Positions 37,309 through 45,360 of a DNA stretch of 64,000 nucleotides are shown in pieces. Below the pieces are notes generated by a model. It was not told where the DNA came from, did not search any database, and saw only the letters and a list, made by a program, of their open reading frames with translations. Both the position numbers and the translations under genes were made by a program. Within the stretch, counting starts at the first letter, position 1, and every line of letters starts with the position of its first letter. Origin of the DNA: Amaricoccus solimangrovi (lineage in GTDB: Bacteria; Pseudomonadota; Alphaproteobacteria; Rhodobacterales; Rhodobacteraceae); contig NZ_VFRP01000003.1 of NCBI RefSeq assembly GCF_006385685.1, positions 272,916 to 336,915 of the forward strand. Direction: 5' to 3'.

Positions 37309-38718
37309 TTAACCCCACATCTCCGGCTCGGCCGTCCCTTCCCGCGGCTCGGCGCGGAAGGCGGCGGGGCGCGTGACCTCCTCCGGCGACCAGGTGACCG
37401 AGATGACCGCGCCGCTCGGCCGGCCGAATTCCGGCGGCTCCGCCTCGCCCTCGCCCGCCGGCGCGCGCGGCGCGGCGTTGCCGAAGCTCAGCCGCGCGCC
37501 GGAGCGCTCGAGCAGCGTCTTGGCGATGAAGAGGCCGAGCCCCATCCCCTCGTAGCCCGGCCGCTCCTTCTGCGCGCCCCGGCTCCGCACGAAGGGCACG
37601 CCGATGCGCCGCAGGACCTCGGGCGGATAGCCCGGGCCGTCGTCGCCGATCTCGATCGCGATCATGCCTGGCGTCCAGTCGATGTCGATCCAGACGGTGG
37701 AGGTGGCGAAATCGACCGCGTTCTGCACGAGGTTCCGCAAGCCCTGGATGATCTCCGGCTGCCGCGCGAGCTCCGGTTGCGGCGCGGCGCTCTCCTCCGG
37801 CAGCCCGCCCTGGACGCGGGTGATGATCCTTATGCCCCGGTTCGCATGCGGCGCCGCGGCCTCCTCCACCACGCTCGAGACCGGCGCGTAGCTCATGATC
37901 GTGTCGGCGTAGCCGCGCGGCCCCATCGAGCGCAGGATCTCGGCGCAGCGGTCGGCCTGGGCGCGGATCAGCAGCGCGTCCTCGCGCTGTTCAGGCGCCT
38001 CGAGCTCCTCCGCGAGCTCCGCCGAGAGCAGCTTGATCGTCGCGAGCGGCGTGCCGAGTTCATGCGCCGCCGCCGCGACCACGCCCGAGAGCATCGTCAG
38101 CTTCTGCTCGCGCCCGAGCGCCGCCTGGGTCGCGGCGAGCGCCTGGCTCATCCGGAAGGTCTCGTCGTTGACCCGGCGCGCGTAGAAGGCGAAGAACCCG
38201 ATCCCGATCACCAGCGAGACCCAGTTGCCGAGGACGAGCAGCGGCGGGTCGGCCAGCACCCGCTCGTGGAACCGGAGCGGGATCGCCGCGAAGGCGAGCA
38301 GGGTCGCGACCACCACCGCCGCGACGGCGATGATGGCGGTCGCGCGCAGCGACAGGACCGAGGCGCTGATCATCACCGGCGCGATCATCATCAGCGCGAA
38401 GGGATTGTTGAGCCCGCCCGTCAGCGCCAGCAGCGCGCCGAGCTGGATGATGTCGAACATCAGCGTGACCATCGCCTCGCGCGCGCTCAACCGGCGGTTC
38501 TGCGTGGTCGCGGCCATTGCGATGCCGTTCACCAGAACCGCGGCGGCGATCACCGCGAGGCAGGCGCGCAGCGGGATCTCCACGCCGAAGGCCGAGGCGC
38601 CGATCACGGCCGCCGTCTGCCCGAGGATCGTGAGCCAGCGCAGCAGCAGCAGCGTCCGGGCCCGCAGCCAGGAACTGCGCGCGTCCTTGGCGACCAGAGG
38701 CGTGTCGCGATGTTCCAT
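37309..38718 (-). CDS. regB: Redox-sensing histidine kinase RegB/PrrB
   Basis: 469 residues. Six membrane segments in the first 190 residues include the quinone-binding signature GGLNNPF at 101-107. The H-box AAAAHELGTPLATIKL contains the phosphorylated His219, and the redox-active cysteine lies at 258 in DRCAEILRSMG. The ATPase domain shows LRNLVQNAVDFA, IGDDGPGYP and GMGLGLFIAKT. RegB lowers its kinase activity when ubiquinone is oxidised and phosphorylates RegA under reducing conditions, controlling photosynthesis, respiration, carbon and nitrogen fixation genes in relatives. It is divergent to senC-regA with about 119 bases between starts. Confidence 0.96.
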   Translation of the reverse strand: MEHRDTPLVAKDARSSWLRARTLLLLRWLTILGQTAAVIGASAFGVEIPLRACLAVIAAAVLVNGIAMAATTQNRRLSAREAMVTLMFDIIQLGALLALTGGLNNPFALMMIAPVMISASVLSLRATAIIAVAAVVVATLLAFAAIPLRFHERVLADPPLLVLGNWVSLVIGIGFFAFYARRVNDETFRMSQALAATQAALGREQKLTMLSGVVAAAAHELGTPLATIKLLSAELAEELEAPEQREDALLIRAQADRCAEILRSMGPRGYADTIMSYAPVSSVVEEAAAPHANRGIRIITRVQGGLPEESAAPQPELARQPEIIQGLRNLVQNAVDFATSTVWIDIDWTPGMIAIEIGDDGPGYPPEVLRRIGVPFVRSRGAQKERPGYEGMGLGLFIAKTLLERSGARLSFGNAAPRAPAGEGEAEPPEFGRPSGAVISVTWSPEEVTRPAAFRAEPREGTAEPEMWG

Positions 38719-38837
38719 GCGGCTCGGGCATAGCAGCGGCCGGGCCGGGGCTCAAACGGAATTGACCGGCGCGCGAGGCCGACGCCTTGCTCCCCCCGGC
38801 ACCCCGTGCGAGAAGCCGGGCAAGAAGGAGGATGCCG

Positions 38838-39473
38838 ATGAAGACCGACCGGGCCCGTCCCTACGCGCTCGCCGCGGGTATCGCGGCGGTGGTGGCGCTT
38901 GGCGTCACGGGCTACTTCGCCCTCTTCCCCGGCGCGGAGGCCGATCCCTTCGCCGACTGCCGCTCCGGGCAGGTCGCCGGTGGCGTCGCGACGATCGGCG
39001 GCCCCTTCGAACTCGTGAACGGCGCGGGCGCGCCCGAGACCGACAAGGAGGCGATCACCGGCCCGACGCTGGTCTATTTCGGCTATTCCTTCTGCCCCGA
39101 CATCTGCCCGACCGACCTGTCGCGCAACGCGCTGGCGGCGGACGAACTCGCGGAGAAGGGGATCAGGGTCGGCCAGGTCTTCATCTCGGTCGATCCCGCG
39201 CGCGACACGCCCGAGGTGGTGCGCGACTTCACGCGCTCGATCCATCCCGACCTGATCGGCCTGACCGGAACGCCGGAGCAGGTGGCGCGGGTGGCGCGCG
39301 ACTACAAGATCTACTACCGCAAGGCCGGAGACGATCCCGAGACCTATCTCATGGATCATTCGACCTTCACCTATCTCATGGCGCCGGGCGGGAAATTCCT
39401 GGAATTCTACGGCTCCGACGCCTTACCGGAGCAGGTGGCGGACTCCGTCGCCTGTTTCGCGGAGAAATCGTGA
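38838..39473 (+). CDS. senC: SenC/PrrC/Sco1-family copper chaperone
   Basis: 211 residues from the ATG at 38838, with a perfect AAGGAGG six bases upstream; an ATG at 38832 overlaps that ribosome site and is unlikely. A signal anchor (residues about 9-30) places the thioredoxin-like domain in the periplasm. Copper ligands are Cys86 and Cys90 in FCPDICP and His174 in MDHSTF. Sco proteins deliver copper to the CuA site of cytochrome c oxidase, and in Rhodobacter PrrC also links oxidase status to RegB/PrrB. It shares a transcript with regA. Confidence 0.95.
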   Translation: MKTDRARPYALAAGIAAVVALGVTGYFALFPGAEADPFADCRSGQVAGGVATIGGPFELVNGAGAPETDKEAITGPTLVYFGYSFCPDICPTDLSRNALAADELAEKGIRVGQVFISVDPARDTPEVVRDFTRSIHPDLIGLTGTPEQVARVARDYKIYYRKAGDDPETYLMDHSTFTYLMAPGGKFLEFYGSDALPEQVADSVACFAEKS

Positions 39474-39535
39474 TGGCCGGTCCGGAGGCGGATGACGGGC
39501 GGGAGGAGCGGGACGTGCGCGAAGGCGGGGTTTTC

Positions 39536-40081
39536 ATGACCGAGGAGGAGATCGGGCCGGATCGCTCGCTCCTGATCCTCGACGACGACGATCTCTTCCT
39601 GCGCAGCCTTGCCCGCGCGATGGAGAAGCGCGGCTTCGAGGTGCGCTCGGCGGCGAGCGCGGCCGAGGGCCGGCGCGCCGCCGAGGAGCGCCCGCCCGCC
39701 TACGCGGTGGTCGACCTGCGGCTCGAGGACGGCAACGGGCTCGAGGTGGTGGAACGGATCCGCGAATTGCGCCCCGACTGCCGGATCGTCGTGCTGACCG
39801 GCTACGGCGCGATCGCGACGGCGGTCGCCGCGGTCAAGCTCGGCGCGACCGATTATCTCGCCAAGCCCGCCGATGCGAACGACGTGACCGACGCGCTGCT
39901 CTCGCGCCTCGCGGAAAAGCCGCCCGCGCCCGAGAATCCGATGTCCGCCGACCGCGTGCGCTGGGAGCACATCCAGCGTGTCTACGAACTCTGCGACCGC
40001 AACGTCTCCGAGACGGCGCGGCGGCTCAACATGCACCGCCGGACGCTGCAGCGGATCCTCGCGAAGCGGAGCCCGCGCTAG
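39536..40081 (+). CDS. regA: Global redox response regulator RegA/PrrA
   Basis: 181 residues from the ATG at 39536; an ATG at 39473 overlapping the senC stop would give 202 residues, but the shorter form fits the usual 184. The receiver domain has the acidic pocket DDDD (16-19), phosphoacceptor Asp60 in VVDLRLEDGNG and lysine in YLAKPADAN. After a short proline linker (PPAPENPMSADRVRWEHIQ) comes the Fis-type helix-turn-helix NVSETARRLNMHRRTLQRIL, practically identical in all RegA proteins. It is the DNA-binding partner of RegB. Its TAG stop is shared palindromically (CTAG) with the converging gene. Confidence 0.97.
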   Translation: MTEEEIGPDRSLLILDDDDLFLRSLARAMEKRGFEVRSAASAAEGRRAAEERPPAYAVVDLRLEDGNGLEVVERIRELRPDCRIVVLTGYGAIATAVAAVKLGATDYLAKPADANDVTDALLSRLAEKPPAPENPMSADRVRWEHIQRVYELCDRNVSETARRLNMHRRTLQRILAKRSPR

Positions 40082-42117
40082 GGTTCGGCCCGCGCCGTCG
40101 CCTGCCCGGCGCCCCGGATCGCCGCCAGGACCACGGGCCCGACGCGCTCGATGCTTCCGGTCCGGCTCAGGTGGTCGTCGTCGCGATAGAGCGGCGTCGA
40201 GGCCGCGTTCACCACGGCGCAGCTTTCCGCGCAGAAGGCCGCGAAGAGCGGCAGGTAGTCGATCCGGCCCGCGGCCGCGTAGGTCCGGAAGAGCTCGTCC
40301 GACCGCGCCATGCGGGCCGCGACCTGCTCCGGGGCCGGCGCCGCGGGCGGCGGCAGATGGTGCATCAGGCCGTAGCCGACGCGGTCCGGAACGAGCCAGC
40401 CCACTTCCGGCACCGCGCCCAGCACCACGACCTTGCGCCCCGTCGCCGTGATCGCATCGACGGTCCGGGCGAAGGCGGCTTCGAAGATGGCGTAGTTGCG
40501 CGACACGTCGCCTGAGGGCAGCGCGCCGGTCAGGTCCCGCAGCAGCGCCGGCTGGGACGGCTGCGAGCGGTTCGCGCCGATATCCGTGCCCTCGGTGGCG
40601 AGTTGCCAGCGCGCGTCGAGGATGACGAGCGGGATGTCGTCGCGCCCGCGCAGCGCCTCGATCACGGAGCGGCCGAAGCGCGCGCATCGCTCGGACATCG
40701 GCTGGTCGATGCGAAGCGTGTCGAGCAGCGGCGCGCAGGCCGGACGCGTGGCGGCGTAGCCGGTCCTGCCGGCCTTGCGCGCGGCCAGATCGATGCCCGG
40801 CAGCGCCGCGGCCGCGTGGGAATCACCCCAGAGCAGGAAATCCGCCCGCCCCTCCCCCGCCGCGCCGATCCGGCAGGTCGGGGAGAACGGGTCGGAATTG
40901 AACTTCATACAGAGCTCGCTCCGGGGATCGAGATCCTCCGCGGCCGCGAAGGCCGCGGTCGCGGTGGCGTCCAGCCGGCCGGGGAAGCCGGCCGAGGCGA
41001 CGACGGCGAGCCCGGCCGCGGCCATGACACCCATCGCCGCCGCGCTGGCGCCGAAGAGCGCGCCCCGGCCGGGCAGCAGCGCGCCCCGGCCCCGGAAGGG
41101 CCGCTCGACGAAGCGCCAGGACAGCGTGGCGAGCACGAGCGACAGCGCGAGGCAGACGGCCGAGAGCGCCGGGGTGAGTGCGCCGAGATAAACCCGCGGG
41201 AAGACGATGACCGGCCAGTGCCACAGGTAGAGCGAATAGGAGATCAGGCCGACGCCGACGAAGAGCCGCGTCGACAGGAGCCGGCGCACCGGATTGCCGC
41301 CTTCCCGGTTGACCCAGATGAGCCCCGCCGCGCCAAGGACCGGCGGCAGGGCCGCGGGGCCGGGGAAAGGCGTCGCCTCGCTGTAGACCATGACCGGAAC
41401 GAGGATCGCGGCGAGCGCGAGCAGCGCGATCGTGGCCCGCGGCGTCCGGCCCCGGGGAAGCGGAGGGGGCGCCAGCGCGAGCAGCGAGCCGATCCCGAGT
41501 TCCCAGGCCCGGGGCGGCAGCAGGAAGAAGGCCGAGGCGGCGTCGCGCCTCAGCAGCAGATAGCAGGCCCAGGCGAAGGAGAGCGCGACGACGAGCCCCA
41601 CCAGCGGCGCGAGCAGCCGCGGCGCGCGGCGGTGGGCGAGCCAGAGCAGGAAGGGCACGACGATGTAGAACTGCTCCTCGACCCCGAGCGACCAGGTGTG
41701 AAGCAGCGGCGCGTTGTGGAGGTCGGCGCCGAAATACCCCGCGCCGGTCTGGCGGAAGTAGATGTTCGAGGCGAAGAGCGTGGCCGCGACCGCCGATCCG
41801 GCGAGGCTTTCGAACTGCCCCGGGCTGAGCGCGGCCGCCGCGACCGCGAGGGTGGCGAGCATGACGACGAAGAGGGCGGGCAGGATCCGCCGCGCCCTCC
41901 GCTCGTAGAAATCGACGATGGAATTGCCGCCGTCGCGCAGGGCCCGGGTGATGATTCCGGTGATCAGGTATCCGGAGATGACGAAGAAGACATCGACCCC
42001 GACGAAGCCGCCGGCGGCGTAGGGGATCTCGGCATGGGCGAGGAGGACCGAGACGACGGCGAGGCAGCGCAGCCCGTCGATGTCGCGGCGATAGGCGTCG
42101 GCTCCGTCCGGTCGCAT
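40078..42117 (-). CDS. OafA-type membrane acyltransferase fused to an SGNH domain
   Basis: 679 residues from the ATG at 42117 (MRPDGADAYRRDIDGLRCLAVVSVLLAHAE...). The first 380 or so residues form the ten-helix acyltransferase-3 domain with the catalytic histidine in LLAHAE and the conserved FFVISGYLITG. The remaining part is a periplasmic SGNH domain: LLWGDSHAAAALPGID as block I and DDDHLSRTGS as the Asp/His block. Such fused proteins O-acetylate lipopolysaccharide O-antigen, exopolysaccharide or peptidoglycan-like polymers. The polymer cannot be read here. The last four bases overlap regA on the opposite strand. Confidence 0.9.
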   Translation of the reverse strand: MRPDGADAYRRDIDGLRCLAVVSVLLAHAEIPYAAGGFVGVDVFFVISGYLITGIITRALRDGGNSIVDFYERRARRILPALFVVMLATLAVAAAALSPGQFESLAGSAVAATLFASNIYFRQTGAGYFGADLHNAPLLHTWSLGVEEQFYIVVPFLLWLAHRRAPRLLAPLVGLVVALSFAWACYLLLRRDAASAFFLLPPRAWELGIGSLLALAPPPLPRGRTPRATIALLALAAILVPVMVYSEATPFPGPAALPPVLGAAGLIWVNREGGNPVRRLLSTRLFVGVGLISYSLYLWHWPVIVFPRVYLGALTPALSAVCLALSLVLATLSWRFVERPFRGRGALLPGRGALFGASAAAMGVMAAAGLAVVASAGFPGRLDATATAAFAAAEDLDPRSELCMKFNSDPFSPTCRIGAAGEGRADFLLWGDSHAAAALPGIDLAARKAGRTGYAATRPACAPLLDTLRIDQPMSERCARFGRSVIEALRGRDDIPLVILDARWQLATEGTDIGANRSQPSQPALLRDLTGALPSGDVSRNYAIFEAAFARTVDAITATGRKVVVLGAVPEVGWLVPDRVGYGLMHHLPPPAAPAPEQVAARMARSDELFRTYAAAGRIDYLPLFAAFCAESCAVVNAASTPLYRDDDHLSRTGSIERVGPVVLAAIRGAGQATARAEP

Positions 42118-42251
42118 CCGATACCCCTGAACTCCCTGTCGCAAGGCCACGCGCGATGCGCCGCGATCTGAACACGGTTTGTTGTTGCGTCGCAAGAAAA
42201 TGATCGCGACCCGGATCCTTCGCCCGACTTCGGGCGCGCGCGGCTTTTGGG

Positions 42252-42281
42252 CTTGCATCGCATGGATTGCGCGCCTATATG
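42252..42281 (+). promoter_or_regulatory. Candidate promoter of the rimP-nusA-infB operon
   Basis: CTTGCA at 42252-42257 and TATATG at 42276-42281 are spaced by 18 bases, matching the housekeeping sigma consensus well for such a GC-rich genome. Transcription would begin near 42288, giving a leader of about 115 bases ahead of rimP. Confidence 0.6.
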
Positions 42282-42287
42282 GGCGCC

Positions 42288-42402
42288 ATCAGCGGCGGAT
42301 CGGCCCATGGGTCGGTTCACCACCGGAAATTCGCACGGGCCGCTGGCCCGTTTTTTTGTGCCCGGCGCCCCGGCGCGGTCACCCCGCCTTGAGGAGTCCG
42401 AC
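42288..42402 (+). ncRNA. rimP leader RNA with intrinsic terminator (probable attenuator)
   Basis: Between the promoter and the rimP start lies a classic intrinsic terminator: ACGGGCC (42335-42341), loop GCT, GGCCCGT (42345-42351), then seven T (42351-42357). It stands about 45 bases before the rimP start codon, inside the leader, so read-through is required for operon expression. A rimP leader family with this layout is described for alphaproteobacteria. An upstream AGCGG (42291-42295) could pair with CCGCT in the terminator loop region, but that alone is weak evidence for an antiterminator. Confidence 0.75.
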
Positions 42403-43041
42403 TTGGCCGATCTTGTCGCAAAGGCCGCGATCGACCGGCGCCTCGCCGCCATCGTCGCCCCGACCATCGAGGGTCTGGGGTTCGAACTCGTGCGCATCCG
42501 CCTGATGAGCGGCAAGCGGGCGATCCTGCAGATCATGGCCGAGCGGCCCGAGGGCTGGATCGAGGTCGACGATTGCGCGCGCATCAGCCGCGCCGTCTCC
42601 GCCGTGCTCGACGTCGAGGATCCGATCTCGGGCGAATACACGCTCGAGGTGTCGAGCCCCGGTATCGACCGGCCGCTGACCCGGCTCAAGGATTTCGAGC
42701 GCTACGCCGATTACGAGGTGAAGCTTGAGACCTCCGAACTCATCGACGGCCGCCGCCGCTTCAAGGGCGTGCTGCGCGGGGTCGAGGATCACGAAGTGCT
42801 GATCGAGATTCCCGAGGGGGTGATCGGGCTCGAGTTCGACTGGCTGAGCGACGCGAAGCTGGTGCTGACCGACGAGCTCATCGCCGAGAGCCTCGCCGCG
42901 CGCAAGGAGCAGGGCTTCTCCGAGGACATCGACGCGGCCGATTTCGACGAGATCGAGACCGAGGACACCGAGGCTGGCGAGGACGGGGCGGACGGCCCCG
43001 CGGGCGCCATAACTTCCGACGAAGACGAGGACAAACGATGA
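42403..43041 (+). CDS. rimP: Ribosome maturation factor RimP
   Basis: 212 residues from a TTG at 42403 (GAGGAG six bases upstream). The frame is open further upstream but would run through the leader terminator, so the TTG is preferred. The N-terminal domain ([71 protein letters not shown]) is diagnostic for RimP, which assists 30S subunit assembly. The C-terminus carries an acidic tail of about 45 residues, common in alphaproteobacteria. Its stop overlaps the nusA start (ATGA). Confidence 0.94.
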   Translation: MADLVAKAAIDRRLAAIVAPTIEGLGFELVRIRLMSGKRAILQIMAERPEGWIEVDDCARISRAVSAVLDVEDPISGEYTLEVSSPGIDRPLTRLKDFERYADYEVKLETSELIDGRRRFKGVLRGVEDHEVLIEIPEGVIGLEFDWLSDAKLVLTDELIAESLAARKEQGFSEDIDAADFDEIETEDTEAGEDGADGPAGAITSDEDEDKR

Positions 43042-44648
43042 GCGTGACCTCCGCCAACCGCCTGGAGCTGTTGCAGATCGCCGACGCGGTCGCCCGGGAG
43101 AAGATGATCGACCCGACCCTCGTCATCGAGGCGATGGAGGACAGCCTCGGCAAGGCCGCGCGCTCGCGCTACGGCGCCGAATACGACATCCGCGCGAAGA
43201 TCGACCGCAAGTCGGGCGAGCTCTTCATGACGCGCCACCGCCAGGTGGTCGAGGAGCCGGAGAATCATTTCACCGAGCTGAGCCTCGCGGATGCCCGCGT
43301 GATCAAGGCCGACGCCGAGATCGGCGACGACATCACCGATCCGCTGCCGCCGATGGATTTCGGCCGCATCGCCGCGCAGTCGGCGAAGCAGGTCATCATG
43401 CAGAAGGTCCGCGAGGCCGAGCGCGAAAGGCAGTACGAGGAATTCAAGGACCGCGTCGGCGAGATCATCAACGGCGTGGTGAAACGGACCGAATACGGCA
43501 ACGTGATCGTCGACGTCGGCCGGGGCGAGGCGATCCTGCGCCGCGACCAGCTGATCCAGCGCGAGGCCTTCCGCAACGGCGACCGGGTGCGCGCGCTCAT
43601 TCGCGACGTGCGGCTCGAGACCCGCGGCCCGCAGATCTTCCTCTCGCGCACCGCGCCGGAATTCCTCGCCGAGCTCTTCAAGATGGAAGTGCCCGAGATC
43701 TACGACGGCGTCATCGAGATCAAGGCGGTCGCCCGCGACCCCGGCTCGCGCGCGAAGATGGGCGTGATCTCCTACGACAATTCGATCGATCCGGTCGGCG
43801 CCTGCGTCGGCATGCGCGGATCGCGGGTGCAGGCCGTCGTCGGCGAGCTCCAGGGCGAGAAGATCGACATCATCCCGTGGAACCAGGATCCGGCGACCTT
43901 CCTCGTGAACGCGCTGCAGCCGGCCGAGGTCTCGAAGGTGGTCTTCGACGAGGACAGCGAGCGGATCGAGGTCGTGGTGCCCGACGAGCAGCTTTCGCTC
44001 GCGATCGGCCGCCGCGGCCAGAACGTGCGGCTCGCCTCCCAGCTTACCGGGTTCGACATCGACATCCTGACCGAGGCGCAGGAGAGCGAGCGGCGTCAGG
44101 CCGAATTCGCCGAGCGCACCAACCTCTTCATGGAGACGATGAACGTCGACGAGATGGTCGCGCAGCTGCTCGTGGCCGAGGGTTTTGCAACTCTCGAGGA
44201 AATCGCCTATGTTGATCTCGACGAACTTCTGAGCATCGACGGATTCGACGAGACCACGGCCGAGGAACTTCAGGCGCGGGCGCGCGAATCGCTCGACGAG
44301 ATCAATGCCAAGGCGATCGAGCGGGCGAAGGAGCTCGGCGTGGAGCAGAGCCTGTTTGACTTCGAGGGTCTCACTCCCCAGATGATCGAGGCGCTCGCCG
44401 AGGACGGGGTCAAGACGCTCGAGGATTTCGCCACCTGCGCCGACTGGGAACTCGCCGGCGGCTACACGACCGTCGACGGCAAGCGGGTCAAGGACCAGGG
44501 CCTGCTCGAGAAGTTCGACATGAGCCTCGAGGAGGCCCAGACGCTGATCATGAACGCGCGCGTTCAGCTCGGCTGGGTCAGCCCCGAGGATCTGGCGACC
44601 GGGGAGGAAGAGACCCCCGCCGAGGGCGCGGAGGAGGAGCAGGCCTGA
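43038..44648 (+). CDS. nusA: Transcription termination/antitermination protein NusA
   Basis: 536 residues starting at an ATG overlapping the rimP stop. The N-terminal RNA-polymerase-binding domain is followed by an S1 domain ([22 protein letters not shown]), two KH domains ([28 protein letters not shown] and [18 protein letters not shown]) and helix-hairpin-helix repeats at the C-terminus ([16 protein letters not shown]). It ends in an acidic Glu-rich tail. NusA modulates pausing, termination and antitermination, and could regulate its own operon through the leader terminator. Gene order rimP-nusA-ylxR-infB is standard. Confidence 0.97.
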   Translation: MSVTSANRLELLQIADAVAREKMIDPTLVIEAMEDSLGKAARSRYGAEYDIRAKIDRKSGELFMTRHRQVVEEPENHFTELSLADARVIKADAEIGDDITDPLPPMDFGRIAAQSAKQVIMQKVREAERERQYEEFKDRVGEIINGVVKRTEYGNVIVDVGRGEAILRRDQLIQREAFRNGDRVRALIRDVRLETRGPQIFLSRTAPEFLAELFKMEVPEIYDGVIEIKAVARDPGSRAKMGVISYDNSIDPVGACVGMRGSRVQAVVGELQGEKIDIIPWNQDPATFLVNALQPAEVSKVVFDEDSERIEVVVPDEQLSLAIGRRGQNVRLASQLTGFDIDILTEAQESERRQAEFAERTNLFMETMNVDEMVAQLLVAEGFATLEEIAYVDLDELLSIDGFDETTAEELQARARESLDEINAKAIERAKELGVEQSLFDFEGLTPQMIEALAEDGVKTLEDFATCADWELAGGYTTVDGKRVKDQGLLEKFDMSLEEAQTLIMNARVQLGWVSPEDLATGEEETPAEGAEEEQA

Positions 44649-44658
44649 GGCCGGCTCC

Positions 44659-45306
44659 ATGACGCGCGGCGGCCGGGTGAAAACGCGGGACGAGCCGGAA
44701 CGGCGCTGCCTCGTCACCCGGGAGACCGGGCCGAAGGCGGGGCTGATCCGTTTCGTGGTCGGCCCCGATGACGAGATCGTCCCGGATCTGGCGGAGAAGC
44801 TGCCGGGCCGGGGGCTCTGGGTCACGGCCGAGGCGGCGGTGCTCGCCCAGGCGGTGAAGCGCGGCGCGTTCTCGCGGGGCGCGAAACGCCCGGTGAAGGC
44901 GCCGCCCGATCTGGTGGCGCGGGTCGAGGCGATGCTGGCGGGCCGGGTGGTCGATCTGATCGCGCTGGCCCGCAAGGCCGGCGAGGGGATCGCCGGATTC
45001 GAGAAGGTCAAGGCGGCTCTGGTCGCGGACGAGGTGGCTCTCCTGATCCAGGCCGCCGACGGTTCCGCCCGGGGCCGGTCGGAACTGCGCCCGCCCGATG
45101 GCGCGGAAAGCCTTGTTTCGTGCCTTTCCGGGCACGAATTGGGTTTGGCATTCGGGCGCGATAGTGTGATACACGCTGCCGTGCTCAGGGGGGGACTGAG
45201 CGAGCGGATCAGGATCGAGGCCTCGCGGCTGGCGGGGTTCAGGGCGGCCGGGGCCGGGGCGGACAGCGCCGCGGCGGATGGCGAGGATAGCGTGTCGATG
45301 GACTGA
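44659..45306 (+). CDS. YlxR-like RNA-binding protein with an L7Ae-type second domain
   Basis: 215 residues. The first 85 or so residues are the YlxR fold (ERRCLVTRETGPKAGLIRFVVGPDDEIVPDLAEKLPGRGLWVT), and the second half resembles the ribosomal L7Ae/L30e fold (DLIALARKAGEGIAGFEKVKAALVADEVALLIQAADGS), as in the alphaproteobacterial two-domain version. Both domains suggest nucleic-acid binding. The position between nusA and infB is conserved in most bacteria and implies a role in transcription or translation, not yet well defined. The C-terminal tail after residue 190 is disordered. Confidence 0.88.
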   Translation: MTRGGRVKTRDEPERRCLVTRETGPKAGLIRFVVGPDDEIVPDLAEKLPGRGLWVTAEAAVLAQAVKRGAFSRGAKRPVKAPPDLVARVEAMLAGRVVDLIALARKAGEGIAGFEKVKAALVADEVALLIQAADGSARGRSELRPPDGAESLVSCLSGHELGLAFGRDSVIHAAVLRGGLSERIRIEASRLAGFRAAGAGADSAAADGEDSVSMD

Positions 45307-45360
45307 GGCGCGCGCGTCGGTATGGCGGGGGAAGGCCCTCGCGGGAAAGGCTAGATCGGG

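Noticed and set aside
42285..42347. A defined antiterminator in the rimP leader pairing GCC/AGCGG with CCGCTGGC
   Set aside because: Part of the 5' arm lies at or before the predicted transcription start and the remaining five pairs are too few in such GC-rich DNA. I kept the terminator and left the antiterminator open.
42247..42402. A longer RimP start at an upstream ATG (42247 or 42307)
   Set aside because: It would place the intrinsic terminator inside the coding sequence and the extra residues do not resemble RimP; the TTG at 42403 has a proper ribosome site.
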